A DNA stretch of 6,369 nt from Actinomycetota bacterium. Lineage in GTDB: Bacteria > Actinomycetota > Aquicultoria > Subteraquimicrobiales > UBA9087. Shown here piece by piece: positions 1 to 6,181 of this stretch. The notes under the pieces were generated by a model. That model saw nothing but the letters and a program-made list of their open reading frames with translations, did no database searches and was not told where the DNA came from. Numbering within the stretch: the first letter of the stretch is position 1; every line of letters starts with the position of its first letter. Location of the stretch: the NCBI GenBank assembly GCA_003491635.1, contig DNCG01000092.1, forward strand, positions 1-6,369, written 5' to 3'. The translations under genes and the position numbers were made by a program.

Positions 1-533
1 CCGAGTTGAGGAGATTGAGCGTCGAGAAGACAGTGGAGATGAACCTTCCCGGTTACGCGATTGGCGGTTTCAGCGTCGGGGAGCCACACGATTTGATGTT
101 TGAAATCCTAGAGCCGATCCTGGAAATATTACCGGTCGATAGGCCAAGGTATCTTATGGGGGTGGGGAATTCCTCGAGCCTTCTGAGGGCCATCGAATTA
201 GGTGTGGATATGTTCGATTGCGCCTTGCCCACGAGGATGGCCAGAAACGGTGGGGTACTTACATCACGGGGAAGGCTCAACATCCGCAATGCCCGGTATA
301 TTAAGGACTTCTCTTCCCTGGATTCAAACTGCAACTGCTACGTCTGTCGAAACTACTCCCGGGCCTATTTGAGACATCTGCATACTACGGGTGAAATCCT
401 CGCCCACAGGCTTCTTACCTGGCATAATCTGGCTTTCACGTTTGGATTGGTGAAGCGAGCGAGGGAGGCAATACTGGGCGATTCCTTTAAGGAGTTTAAG
501 AGATCCCTGGAGTTGGAGTTCGTTCTGGAATAG
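1..533 (+). CDS. tgt: Queuine/preQ1 tRNA-ribosyltransferase (tRNA-guanine transglycosylase), C-terminal part
   Basis: This enzyme swaps guanine-34 for the queuosine precursor preQ1 in tRNAs with GUN anticodons; it is cytosolic and acts in queuosine biosynthesis. The reading frame is open from the window edge (first full codon at 3-5) to a TAG stop at 531-533, so roughly the first half of the usual ~375-residue protein is missing. Numbering from the TTG at 6, the visible part has the substrate-binding segment GYAIGGFSVGE (16-26), PRYLMGVG (47-54), the nucleophilic aspartate in DMFDCALPTR (Asp71), and the zinc site CxCxxC (Cys109, Cys111, Cys114) with His140 in the following helix. All catalytic and zinc residues expected in this half are present. 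Met replaces the more usual Asn in PTRNARNG, a mild change. The TTG at 6 is internal, not the start. A tgt-yajC-secDF order is common in bacteria and supports the call. Confidence 0.96.
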   Translation, partial: ELRRLSVEKTVEMNLPGYAIGGFSVGEPHDLMFEILEPILEILPVDRPRYLMGVGNSSSLLRAIELGVDMFDCALPTRMARNGGVLTSRGRLNIRNARYIKDFSSLDSNCNCYVCRNYSRAYLRHLHTTGEILAHRLLTWHNLAFTFGLVKRAREAILGDSFKEFKRSLELEFVLE

Positions 534-575
534 AGGAACTTTGTGAAAAGTGTGGAACGTAAAAGGAAAATCGAG

Positions 576-584
576 AAGGGGTGG
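576..584 (+). promoter_or_regulatory. Ribosome binding site that favours the GTG start at 590 for yajC
   Basis: The purine-rich AAGGGGTGG resembles the Shine-Dalgarno consensus AAGGAGG and its AAGGGG core lies eight bases before the GTG at 590. The alternative GTG at 581 sits inside this same stretch with no spacer, which argues against it. Confidence 0.5.
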
Positions 585-589
585 TAAAA

Positions 590-859
590 GTGCAAACGGG
601 TCAGTATTCCTCCATTATCTGGTTTGCCGTTTTGATAGGAGTGTTTTATTTCTTGTTGATCCGTCCCCAGCAACAGAGGGCGAGGGAGCACCGGAGGCTC
701 ATCTCCGAACTACAGGTGGGCGATAGGGTGGTGACCATCGGGGGGATTCATGGTACGGTTAAGTCCATCTCCGATGATACGGTCTCTCTTCAAGTAACCG
801 CGGATGTGTGTATGACTTTCTCAAAGGATGCCGTGGCCCGAAGGGCGGGGGGCAAATGA
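590..859 (+). CDS. yajC: Preprotein translocase subunit YajC
   Basis: YajC is a small single-pass membrane protein that associates with SecD and SecF in the accessory complex of the SecYEG translocon. From the GTG at 590 the product has 89 residues, normal for the family. A short polar N-terminus is followed by one membrane segment (about residues 8-24, rich in I, F, V, L), then the family hallmark RPQQQR at the membrane edge. Next comes the conserved soluble domain with GDRVVTIGGIHGTV and a beta-rich tail. A GTG nine bases upstream (581) would add three residues but has no properly spaced ribosome binding site. The stop TGA at 857-859 overlaps the start of the next gene (ATGA), so translation of the two is probably coupled. 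It lies 56 bases after tgt and no promoter is evident in the gap. Confidence 0.95.
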   Translation: MQTGQYSSIIWFAVLIGVFYFLLIRPQQQRAREHRRLISELQVGDRVVTIGGIHGTVKSISDDTVSLQVTADVCMTFSKDAVARRAGGK

Positions 860-1533
860 TGAAAAGGACGGGCGATGTGACCCTTGATGATATAAAGGGG
901 GATACCGAGGTCACCGCTTACATGACTCAGGCGGATAAGTTCATGGAGGCGATCGGCTACACAGAGCACGGCGAACGCCACGCCAGCCTTGTGGCGAATA
1001 TCGCCAGGAATATCCTAACCCGGCTTTCCTATCCGGAAAGGGAAGCCGAATTGGCCTCCATCGCCGGCTATCTACACGATATAGGGAACGTGATCGGACG
1101 CGATCTTCATGGGACGGCTTCCGCTCTCATCGCCAAGAGTGTTCTGGAGAGACAGGGAATGAAACCACAGGAGATTGCCACCGTGATGAATGCCATCGGC
1201 AATCACGAGGAGGAAAATGGCCTGGTGACCAGCGAAGTTTGTGCCGCTTTGATCCTGGCAGACAAGTCCGATGTGCATAAAACCCGCGTCCGCAATCCAG
1301 ATATGGTCACCTTCGATATACACGATAGGGTCAATTATGCGGCCCAGCGCAGTTTCTTGCGGGTCAACGAGGCCAAAAAACAAATCTGCCTCGAGATAGA
1401 GATCGATACAAACATAAGTCAGGTTATGGAATATTTTGAGATATTTCTCTCTCGTATGGTCATGTGCCGAAGGGCGGCCGAATTTTTGAATTGCACCTTT
1501 AGTCTGGTTATCAACGATGTTAAGCTCTTGTAA
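856..1533 (+). CDS. HD-domain metal-dependent phosphohydrolase, substrate unknown
   Basis: A 225-residue soluble protein with an HD hydrolase domain. From Met at 856, candidate metal ligands are His42 (ERHASLV), His74-Asp75 (GYLHDIGN), His85, His117 (GNHEE) and Asp136 (LADKSDV), matching the H...HD...D pattern with extra histidines as in HD-GYP-like sites. A conserved middle stretch (KSDVHKTRVRN, then FDIHDRVNYA) and an alpha/beta C-terminal part (about 165-225) complete it. I recognise the overall sequence as a family seen in Firmicutes and neighbouring phyla, but know no established substrate. Candidates are nucleotides, cyclic dinucleotides or other phosphoesters; no GYP motif is visible, so cyclic-di-GMP hydrolysis is not supported. 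The start overlaps the yajC stop (ATGATG; either 856 or 859 could be used) behind a G-rich stretch at 841-852. A GTG at 808 would extend it 16 residues into yajC, with unconserved-looking sequence, and is less likely. No signal peptide or membrane segment is seen. Confidence 0.88.
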   Translation: MMKRTGDVTLDDIKGDTEVTAYMTQADKFMEAIGYTEHGERHASLVANIARNILTRLSYPEREAELASIAGYLHDIGNVIGRDLHGTASALIAKSVLERQGMKPQEIATVMNAIGNHEEENGLVTSEVCAALILADKSDVHKTRVRNPDMVTFDIHDRVNYAAQRSFLRVNEAKKQICLEIEIDTNISQVMEYFEIFLSRMVMCRRAAEFLNCTFSLVINDVKLL

Positions 1534-1564
1534 GGTGCTGGTTGGAAATTAAGCACAGAGCAGC

Positions 1565-1683
1565 AATTCGGAATTAGGAATTCGGAATTCGGAATTCGGA
1601 ATTAGGAAAAGCTGAACGACTAACTAATTTCTAATAACGAGTAACGAATTCCGAGTAACGGATAGCCACATCGGACATCCGAC
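1565..1683. repeat. Period-7 tandem repeat tract between the HD gene and secD (17 in-phase heptads)
   Basis: The tract begins with six nearly perfect units: AATTCGG, AATTAGG, AATTCGG, AATTCGG, AATTCGG, AATTAGG (1565-1606). It then continues in exactly the same 7-base phase with degenerate units such as GAACGAC, TAACTAA, TTTCTAA, TAACGAG, TAACGAA, TTCCGAG, TAACGGA, ATCGGAC and ATCCGAC, up to 1683. In all, 119 bases equal 17 units with no slip. It occupies most of the 173-base gap 1534-1706 and encodes nothing recognisable. Heptanucleotide short tandem repeats are known from heterocystous cyanobacteria (the STRR sequences), but I cannot say these are related. The phase and units are read directly; any function is unknown. 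Confidence 0.85.
1582..1654. repeat. Nested inverted repeats inside the first heptad tract
   Basis: TCGGAATTCG at 1582-1591 is the exact reverse complement of CGAATTCCGA at 1645-1654. Inside it, GGAATTAG at 1598-1605 can pair with CTAATTTC at 1624-1631 (eight pairs, one of them G-U in RNA) around an 18-base loop. The transcript ahead of secD could fold into a long imperfect hairpin. No T-run follows, so it does not look like an intrinsic terminator. Confidence 0.5.
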
Positions 1684-1700
1684 AAGATGGAAATCAGAAA

Positions 1701-1706
1701 AGGGGG
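1701..1706 (+). promoter_or_regulatory. Ribosome binding site of secD, ambiguous with respect to the start codon
   Basis: AGGGGG directly abuts the ATG at 1707 but lies six bases before an in-frame TTG at 1713. The spacing suits the TTG better, so translation may begin two codons later than annotated. Confidence 0.45.
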
Positions 1707-2963
1707 ATGGATTTGACCAACAAACAAAAATATCTTCTCGCCCTGGGATTTGTCTTTGTCCTGCTCGGCGTCTCCCTTTATGGGGTCTTTGTTAGGCCAC
1801 CCAGGCTCGGGTTGGATTTGCGAGGAGGCTTGCACGTGGTTCTCACCGCCAAGGAGAAACCGGGTGCTCCCATCAGCGAGGAGGCGATGGAGCAGACCAA
1901 ACGCATCATTGATCAGCGAGTAAATAGACTTGGGGTGACCGAACCCGGTATTGAACGACATGGCAGAGGGAACATAATGGTCCAACTACCGGGAATTAAG
2001 GAGCCCCAGAAGGCGTTGGAGGTCATCGGCAAGACGGCTCTGCTGGAATTCAAACCGGTTCTGAACTTCAGCGAGGAGAAAAAAGAGTACATTTTGGGAC
2101 CAACTTTGCTCACGGGTAAGGCTTTGAGTAGCGCCAAGATAGGCGAGGATGAGCTGGGCAGAGCCGCCGTGGATATCACCTTCAATAAAGAGGGAGCCAA
2201 AAAGTTTGATGAGATAGCAAAGGAGCTCTATCAAAAACAACTGGCGATAGTTCTCGATGATGTTGTGATGTCTGCCCCCGTTATCCAATCGACCGAGTAT
2301 GGAGGAAAAGCCCAGATTACTGGCGATTTTACCATCGATGAGGCGAGACGCTTGGTCGTGGTACTTGAATACGGTGCTCTTCCCGTGGAACTCGAGATAT
2401 CGGAAAACAGAGTTGTTGGTCCCACCTTGGGTCACGATTCCCTCATCGCTGGCCTGAGGGCGGGTATTATTGGATTGGTTCTGGTTGCCCTTTTTATGGT
2501 CGGTTTTTACCGGGTGCTGGGCTTTCTCTCCTGGCTCACCCTGACCGTTTTTGCTGTTTTCTTGAGCGGCCTCTTGGTGGTCGTGAATGCCACCTTGACC
2601 TTACCCGGGATAGCCGGCATCATCCTCATGGTCGGCGTGGCCACCGATTCCAGCATCATCGTCTTTGAGAGAATTAAAGAGGAGGTGAGAGGGGGTAAAA
2701 CCATCAGGACTGCGATGGATACTGGCTTTACTCACGGCTTTCGGACCTTTTTGGATGCGGACCTGGTTACCCTCACCACCGCAATCATCCTTTTCTGGTT
2801 TGGTGTCGGCCCGGTGCGTGGTTTTGCCCTTACTCTGATGCTGGGCATCGCCTGTGACATATTTACCTCTTTCTTCTTCACGCGTTCCGTTCTGGGCTTA
2901 CTTGCCCGAACCAGGCTGGTGAAGCACCCGAAGCTTTTAGGCATGAGGGAGGAAGTTGAATGA
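1707..2963 (+). CDS. secD: Protein translocase subunit SecD
   Basis: SecD, with SecF, pulls exported proteins out of the SecYEG channel on the outer side of the membrane, driven by the ion gradient. The 418-residue product has TM1 (about 8-29), the LGLDLRGG motif (34-41), a compact extracytoplasmic P1 domain (about 42-240, including VQLPGIKEP, IGKTALLEF, LAIVLDD and SAPVIQ, ITGDFT, GALPVELE) and five further membrane segments near 246-267, 271-293, 298-318, 349-367 and 372-397. Its length fits the short Gram-positive-type SecD rather than the ~615-residue E. coli protein. The proposed proton-relay aspartate of TM4 is kept (Asp314), but its context is ATDSSIIVFERIKEE rather than VDAN; TM5 has DAD (350-352) for DAN, and TM6 has Asp384 in GIACD where Ser is frequent. 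These variants recall actinobacterial SecD. It overlaps secF by four bases and follows the heptad tract; no clear promoter is seen. A TTG at 1713 is a plausible alternative start. Confidence 0.97.
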   Translation: MDLTNKQKYLLALGFVFVLLGVSLYGVFVRPPRLGLDLRGGLHVVLTAKEKPGAPISEEAMEQTKRIIDQRVNRLGVTEPGIERHGRGNIMVQLPGIKEPQKALEVIGKTALLEFKPVLNFSEEKKEYILGPTLLTGKALSSAKIGEDELGRAAVDITFNKEGAKKFDEIAKELYQKQLAIVLDDVVMSAPVIQSTEYGGKAQITGDFTIDEARRLVVVLEYGALPVELEISENRVVGPTLGHDSLIAGLRAGIIGLVLVALFMVGFYRVLGFLSWLTLTVFAVFLSGLLVVVNATLTLPGIAGIILMVGVATDSSIIVFERIKEEVRGGKTIRTAMDTGFTHGFRTFLDADLVTLTTAIILFWFGVGPVRGFALTLMLGIACDIFTSFFFTRSVLGLLARTRLVKHPKLLGMREEVE

Positions 2964-3850
2964 AATTTGATTTTGTGGGCAGGAAGAAGATCTGGTTTAC
3001 ACTCTCGGCGGTTGTTATTCTCATTGGTTTGACTGCCCTGCTTTTTCGTGGTTTGAACTTTGGGATAGAGTTTAAGGGTGGCACTCTCCTTGATCTTGAG
3101 TTTGAGAGAAAGGTGGATGTTGGGGAGGTAAGAAGCGTGCTCAAGGACCATGGGTTGGAAAAGAGTGTCATTCAACCTCTTAGTGAAAGTGAGATACTCA
3201 TCCGCTCTCGCAGTCTCCCCAGGGAAGTTCAAGAAAAAGTCCTCGATGCTCTCAAGACAAAGCTGGGCGTGAAGGAGATTCGCTCCATCCAGAACGTGGG
3301 GCCAGGTTGGGGTTCTCACATTACTCGCGCGGCCATCATCGCCCTGAGCTTGTGCCTCGTTTGTTTGCTGCTCTACATCAGTTTACGCTTTGAATTTAAG
3401 ATGGCCACCTCCGCCATCGCGGCTCTTGTTCACGATATTTTGATCGCCGTTGGAGTATATGCTCTGGTGGGCAGAGAGGTGACGCCCAACACAGTGGCGG
3501 CTCTTTTGACCATCCTTGGTTACTCCCTCTACGATACCATTGTGGTCTTTCACCGGGTTTTGGAGAACAGCAAAATGATGAGGAAGCAGACCTATTCAAG
3601 CATGGTGAACGGTTCGATCAACCAGGTACTTGTCCGAAACATTAACACTTCTTTAACTACTCTCTTGCCCATAACGATCCTTCTTTTAATCGGGGGAGAG
3701 ACTTTGAAGGATTTTGCGTTTGTTCTTCTCGTCGGCGTTGCTTCGGGGACTTATTCCACCAGCTTCACGGCGAGCCCAATTTTGGCGGTTTGGAAGGAGA
3801 CAGAGCCCCGGTATAGGAGCTTAAAGAGGAAGTATGGTAAAATAAAGTGA
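2960..3850 (+). CDS. secF: Protein translocase subunit SecF
   Basis: SecF is the partner of SecD in the SecDF export motor; 296 residues is the usual length. It begins with FVGRKKIWF, TM1 (about 11-31) and the GIEFKGG motif (35-41). A small extracytoplasmic P4 domain follows (about 45-118), then five membrane segments at roughly 121-142, 147-170, 175-197, 227-246 and 250-278. TM4 carries ILGYSLYDTIVVFHR: the conserved functional aspartate is present (Asp192), while Tyr191 replaces the common Asn and His198 the common Asp of VFDR. The C-terminal half has the family signatures SINQVLVRNINTSLTTLL and GTYSTSFTASP, then a basic cytoplasmic tail. The ATG at 2960 overlaps the secD TGA, with a strong GAGGGAGG-type ribosome binding site at about 2944-2952, so the two are translationally coupled. 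No defect is seen. Confidence 0.97.
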   Translation: MKFDFVGRKKIWFTLSAVVILIGLTALLFRGLNFGIEFKGGTLLDLEFERKVDVGEVRSVLKDHGLEKSVIQPLSESEILIRSRSLPREVQEKVLDALKTKLGVKEIRSIQNVGPGWGSHITRAAIIALSLCLVCLLLYISLRFEFKMATSAIAALVHDILIAVGVYALVGREVTPNTVAALLTILGYSLYDTIVVFHRVLENSKMMRKQTYSSMVNGSINQVLVRNINTSLTTLLPITILLLIGGETLKDFAFVLLVGVASGTYSTSFTASPILAVWKETEPRYRSLKRKYGKIK

Positions 3851-3880
3851 AAAAAATAACAAGACTGGTGGAGGTGGAAA

Positions 3881-4237
3881 ATGGACGAGGAAAAAGAAAG
3901 CTTGGTTGACAGGGGGATCCTTAAGGTCTTGGGTGCCTGGCTCCTCGTTCATGAAAGGGCGGATGATTTGATAAGAGAGGTCATAAAGGAGGGGAAGAGA
4001 ACTCCCGAGGAGGCGAGGGATTTTATGGATGAGCTTTCAACCCGCGTTGATGAGGAAAAAGAGGAAATTAAAAGAGAGATGGGCGAAGTTACTCGGAGGT
4101 TTTTGAAGGAGACGGGAAGGGAAGCAGGCTTGATCGCTCGAGAAGATTTGCAGGCTCTGATGGAGCGCATCGATTCGTTGGAGAAGCGGATTGATGAACT
4201 TGAGGGAGAGATGAAGATCAAGCGGGGCAAGAAGTAA
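3881..4237 (+). CDS. Phasin-like small coiled-coil protein (COG3937-type family)
   Basis: A 118-residue, highly charged, mostly helical protein with no signal peptide or true membrane segment. The N-terminal helix GILKVLGAWLLVHERADDLIREVI (split here: GILKVLGAW at 12-20, then the charged part to about 35) is amphipathic. A linker KRTPEEARDFMDEL (39-52) leads to a long Glu/Lys-rich helix. The sequence ends with LIAREDLQALMERI and a predicted coiled coil (about 86-110). This arrangement matches the small proteins annotated as polyhydroxyalkanoate synthesis regulator/phasin family in Firmicutes and other bacteria. Despite the name, no PHA gene is in view, so a role in polymer granules is unsupported here. 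A strong ribosome binding site (GGAGG at 3870-3874, six bases before ATG) starts it 30 bases after secF. It lies 64 bases ahead of a UbiB-like kinase, a pairing that I recall from other genomes, so a joint role is possible. Confidence 0.78.
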   Translation: MDEEKESLVDRGILKVLGAWLLVHERADDLIREVIKEGKRTPEEARDFMDELSTRVDEEKEEIKREMGEVTRRFLKETGREAGLIAREDLQALMERIDSLEKRIDELEGEMKIKRGKK

Positions 4238-4257
4238 GATTTGTGAAAATTCTGGTT

Positions 4258-4272
4258 CGCGCTTCTCGCGCG
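4258..4272. other. Small GC-rich hairpin between the phasin-like gene and the kinase gene
   Basis: CGCGC, a TTCTC loop and GCGCG form a perfect five-pair stem in the 64-base gap. It is not followed by a T-run and so is not a typical terminator. It may be chance or a minor processing or stabilising element. Confidence 0.3.
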
Positions 4273-4301
4273 GAGATTGCATTTGATGAGGAAAGGAGCC
4301 C

Positions 4302-5951
4302 GTGCTGGACAAGGGAAGAAGACGCAGGAACATTAAAAGGCTGGTCCAGATCTGTGAGATTGTCATCAAGCATCGCCTGGGGTTTTTCATCGAGGAATAT
4401 GGATTGAATCGTCTTTTGCCATCGGCAAGAAGGGGCGAGAAGTTTGAAAAGCCACCTCGTATGGAGATACTGGCCGAAAGGGTACGCTTGCTTCTGGAGG
4501 ATCTCGGTCCCACCTTTATAAAGATCGGTCAGCTTTTGAGCGTTCGTCCCGATTTGGTTCCTCCTGAAGTCATATTCGAACTCGAAAAACTTCAAGATCA
4601 GGCACCCCCTCTGGATTTTGAGGTCATTAAAGGGGTAATCGAGAGAGAGTTTAGAAAAGGGATCGACGATGTTTTCCAGCATTTTGATCCGGTGCCGATA
4701 GCCTCCGCTTCCATTGGTCAGGTCCATCTGGCCACTCTCAAGGACGGCCATGAGGTTGTGGTCAAAGTCCAGCGTCCGGAGGCGAAAAAGGTAATAGAAT
4801 CCGATCTGGATTTGCTCTTTGTGCTGGCGAATATGGTTAAGGAAAAAATTAGATTCGTCGACATTGTGGGGGTTGTTCAGGAGTTCTCCGACTCCCTCCA
4901 CCGGGAGCTGGACTATCGGGTGGAGGGACGCCATGCCGATAGGCTCAGGTTCAATTTTCGTGGCGATCCTTTGATTAAAATTCCCATCGTTTTCTGGAAC
5001 TATACCACGCAGCAGGTGCTTACCATGGAGTATATTGAGGGGACGAAAATCAGCGACATGGCCACTCCGGAAATGTTGGGTATCGATACCATCGCTTTGG
5101 CCGAGCACGGAGCCAAGGCTTTCATGAAGCAGGTGCTGGTGGATGGGTTCTTCCATGCTGATCTTCATCCTTCCAACATTTTCATCACCCCCGATGGAAA
5201 GATCGCCTACCTCGATTTTGGGATGGCCGGTGAGATAAAAGAAGAAGCCAAGGAGCCCATGGTCCGCCTGCAGTTCGCCCTCATGAGACGGGATGCGGAT
5301 GGAATCGCCAGACAGGCCCAGAATTTGGGGGCGGAGATCTCCCCTGACAAGGTATCGGAGATGAAGGAGGATTTGAGAAAGATACTGGACCGATATTATG
5401 GAAAAGCTTTGGGGGAGATGAAAGTCGATATCATCGGAAGGGAATTTCTGGGTTTGCTCTACCGTCACCACATCAGGATCCCCAAGGACTATGCCCTCCT
5501 GGCCAAGGCGTTGATAACTGTGGAGGGTGTGGCGAAGCATCTTTATCCGCAATTCAACATCTTCGAGACGGCCAAACCGTACCTCTCCACCGTGCTCAAG
5601 GAGAAATATGCCCCTCGGATAGCTCTGGAAGAGGTCCGTGAAGAGTTAAAAACGTATTTTCTCTATCTATTGGATTATCCGAAACAGGTTCACGACATCC
5701 TGAGTCAGGCCAGGACAGGGGAGTTCCAGATCAAATACCGGCACATTGGCCTGGAGGGATTGATATCAAAGATTGAAACCGTCTCGAATCGACTTGCCGT
5801 CAGCCTGGTTTTGATTGCCCTCATTGTGAGCTCCTCTTTGATAGTGGTTTTTGGCTCAAAGGGTCTCTGGTTGGGGATAGCCGGTTTTGTTCTGGCGGGT
5901 ATTTTGTTTCTCTGGCTCCTTCTCTCCATGGCTGGTTCCAGACGTTCCTAA
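4302..5951 (+). CDS. AarF/UbiB (ABC1/ADCK) family atypical kinase, membrane anchored
   Basis: A 549-residue member of the ABC1/UbiB atypical kinase-like family, linked in other organisms to quinone and isoprenoid lipid metabolism. Visible motifs in order: the family-specific KxGQ (Lys74-Gln77, in GPTFIKIGQLLSVRPDLVP), the alanine-rich nucleotide loop ASASIGQVH (134-142), the presumed nucleotide-binding Lys155 in VVVKVQRP, the ExD motif (Glu202, Asp204 in HRELDYR), the catalytic loop HADLHPSN (285-292, Ser where Gly is common) and the metal-binding DFG (305-307). Two hydrophobic helices at about 498-517 and 521-542 should anchor it in the membrane at the C-terminus. All active-site elements are intact. 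The true substrate is unknown; a menaquinone or other polyprenyl-lipid role is inferred only from the family. The GTG start has AGGAG at 4294-4298 only three bases away, a short spacing, but no better in-frame start is visible upstream. No ubiquinone gene is nearby, so I withhold the ubiB symbol. Confidence 0.93.
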   Translation: MLDKGRRRRNIKRLVQICEIVIKHRLGFFIEEYGLNRLLPSARRGEKFEKPPRMEILAERVRLLLEDLGPTFIKIGQLLSVRPDLVPPEVIFELEKLQDQAPPLDFEVIKGVIEREFRKGIDDVFQHFDPVPIASASIGQVHLATLKDGHEVVVKVQRPEAKKVIESDLDLLFVLANMVKEKIRFVDIVGVVQEFSDSLHRELDYRVEGRHADRLRFNFRGDPLIKIPIVFWNYTTQQVLTMEYIEGTKISDMATPEMLGIDTIALAEHGAKAFMKQVLVDGFFHADLHPSNIFITPDGKIAYLDFGMAGEIKEEAKEPMVRLQFALMRRDADGIARQAQNLGAEISPDKVSEMKEDLRKILDRYYGKALGEMKVDIIGREFLGLLYRHHIRIPKDYALLAKALITVEGVAKHLYPQFNIFETAKPYLSTVLKEKYAPRIALEEVREELKTYFLYLLDYPKQVHDILSQARTGEFQIKYRHIGLEGLISKIETVSNRLAVSLVLIALIVSSSLIVVFGSKGLWLGIAGFVLAGILFLWLLLSMAGSRRS

Positions 5952-5978
5952 CTATGGTCTGCATCCGCCGAATGTCAG

Positions 5979-6181
5979 GAATGAAGAATGGAGAATGAAA
6001 AATTAAAAATGAATTCTTGATTTTTAGTGGCTGTCATCCGTTAACTGATATATCTGTTCCCTGGTGCCTGGTTCCTGACCCCTTGTTCTTCGTCCCTCGT
6101 CCTTCATCACTAACCCTTGACCCCCGACTCCTTACTTCCCACTGCTCCCCGCTCGCTGCTCTCTGTCAACTGCCATCCGAT
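5979..6181. repeat. Long degenerate period-7 repeat tract between the kinase gene and rel (about 29 heptads)
   Basis: The 288-base gap 5952-6239 holds almost nothing else. Units start as GAATGAA, GAATGGA, GAATGAA, AAATTAA, AAATGAA (5979-6013), pass through a less regular middle (6014-6055), then run as pyrimidine-rich heptads from 6056, for example GTTCCCT, GGTGCCT, GGTTCCT, CGTCCCT, CGTCCTT, AACCCTT, GACTCCT, CACTGCT, CGCTGCT. In the 16 units from 6056 to 6167, positions 3, 6 and 7 of the heptad are pyrimidine in every unit, and position 7 is T in 13 of 16. Neighbouring units resemble each other more than distant ones, which suggests local duplication followed by drift. The phase is the same from end to end. 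No gene is supported within it; the remainder before rel (6182-6239) is AT-rich with a possible -10-like TAAAAT at 6215-6220 but no matching -35. Confidence 0.8.
6004..6026. other. AT-rich hairpin at the strand switch of the second heptad tract
   Basis: TAAAAAT (6004-6010) and ATTTTTA (6020-6026) form a perfect seven-pair stem around a nine-base loop containing GAATTC. It lies 52 bases after the kinase stop and marks the place where the + strand heptads turn from purine-rich to mixed and then pyrimidine-rich. The stem has no G or C, so it is a weak terminator candidate at best. Confidence 0.35.

Noticed and set aside
581..589. Upstream GTG start for yajC at 581
   Set aside because: The likely ribosome binding site overlaps this codon, while the GTG at 590 is properly spaced from it.
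808..855. Upstream GTG start for the HD gene, giving 16 more residues
   Set aside because: It would overlap yajC by 52 bases, the extra residues look like an out-of-frame reading of yajC, and the ATG at 856 has a nearby G-rich ribosome binding site.
1535..1556. Possible terminator after the HD gene (GTGCT paired with AGCAC)
   Set aside because: The stem has only five pairs with a 12-base loop and no T-run follows, so it is within chance expectation.
1565..1683. CRISPR array
   Set aside because: Units are seven bases with no spacers, far shorter than CRISPR repeats, and no cas gene is present.
2732..3319. A 195-codon - strand open frame across the secD-secF junction
   Set aside because: It overlaps two clearly real genes and its product is a low-complexity basic sequence without family resemblance.
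4218..5552. A 444-codon open frame on the - strand opposite the kinase gene
   Set aside because: It lies antisense to a kinase gene with intact family motifs. Its translation shows no recognisable domain, and it is explained by codon bias of the + strand gene.
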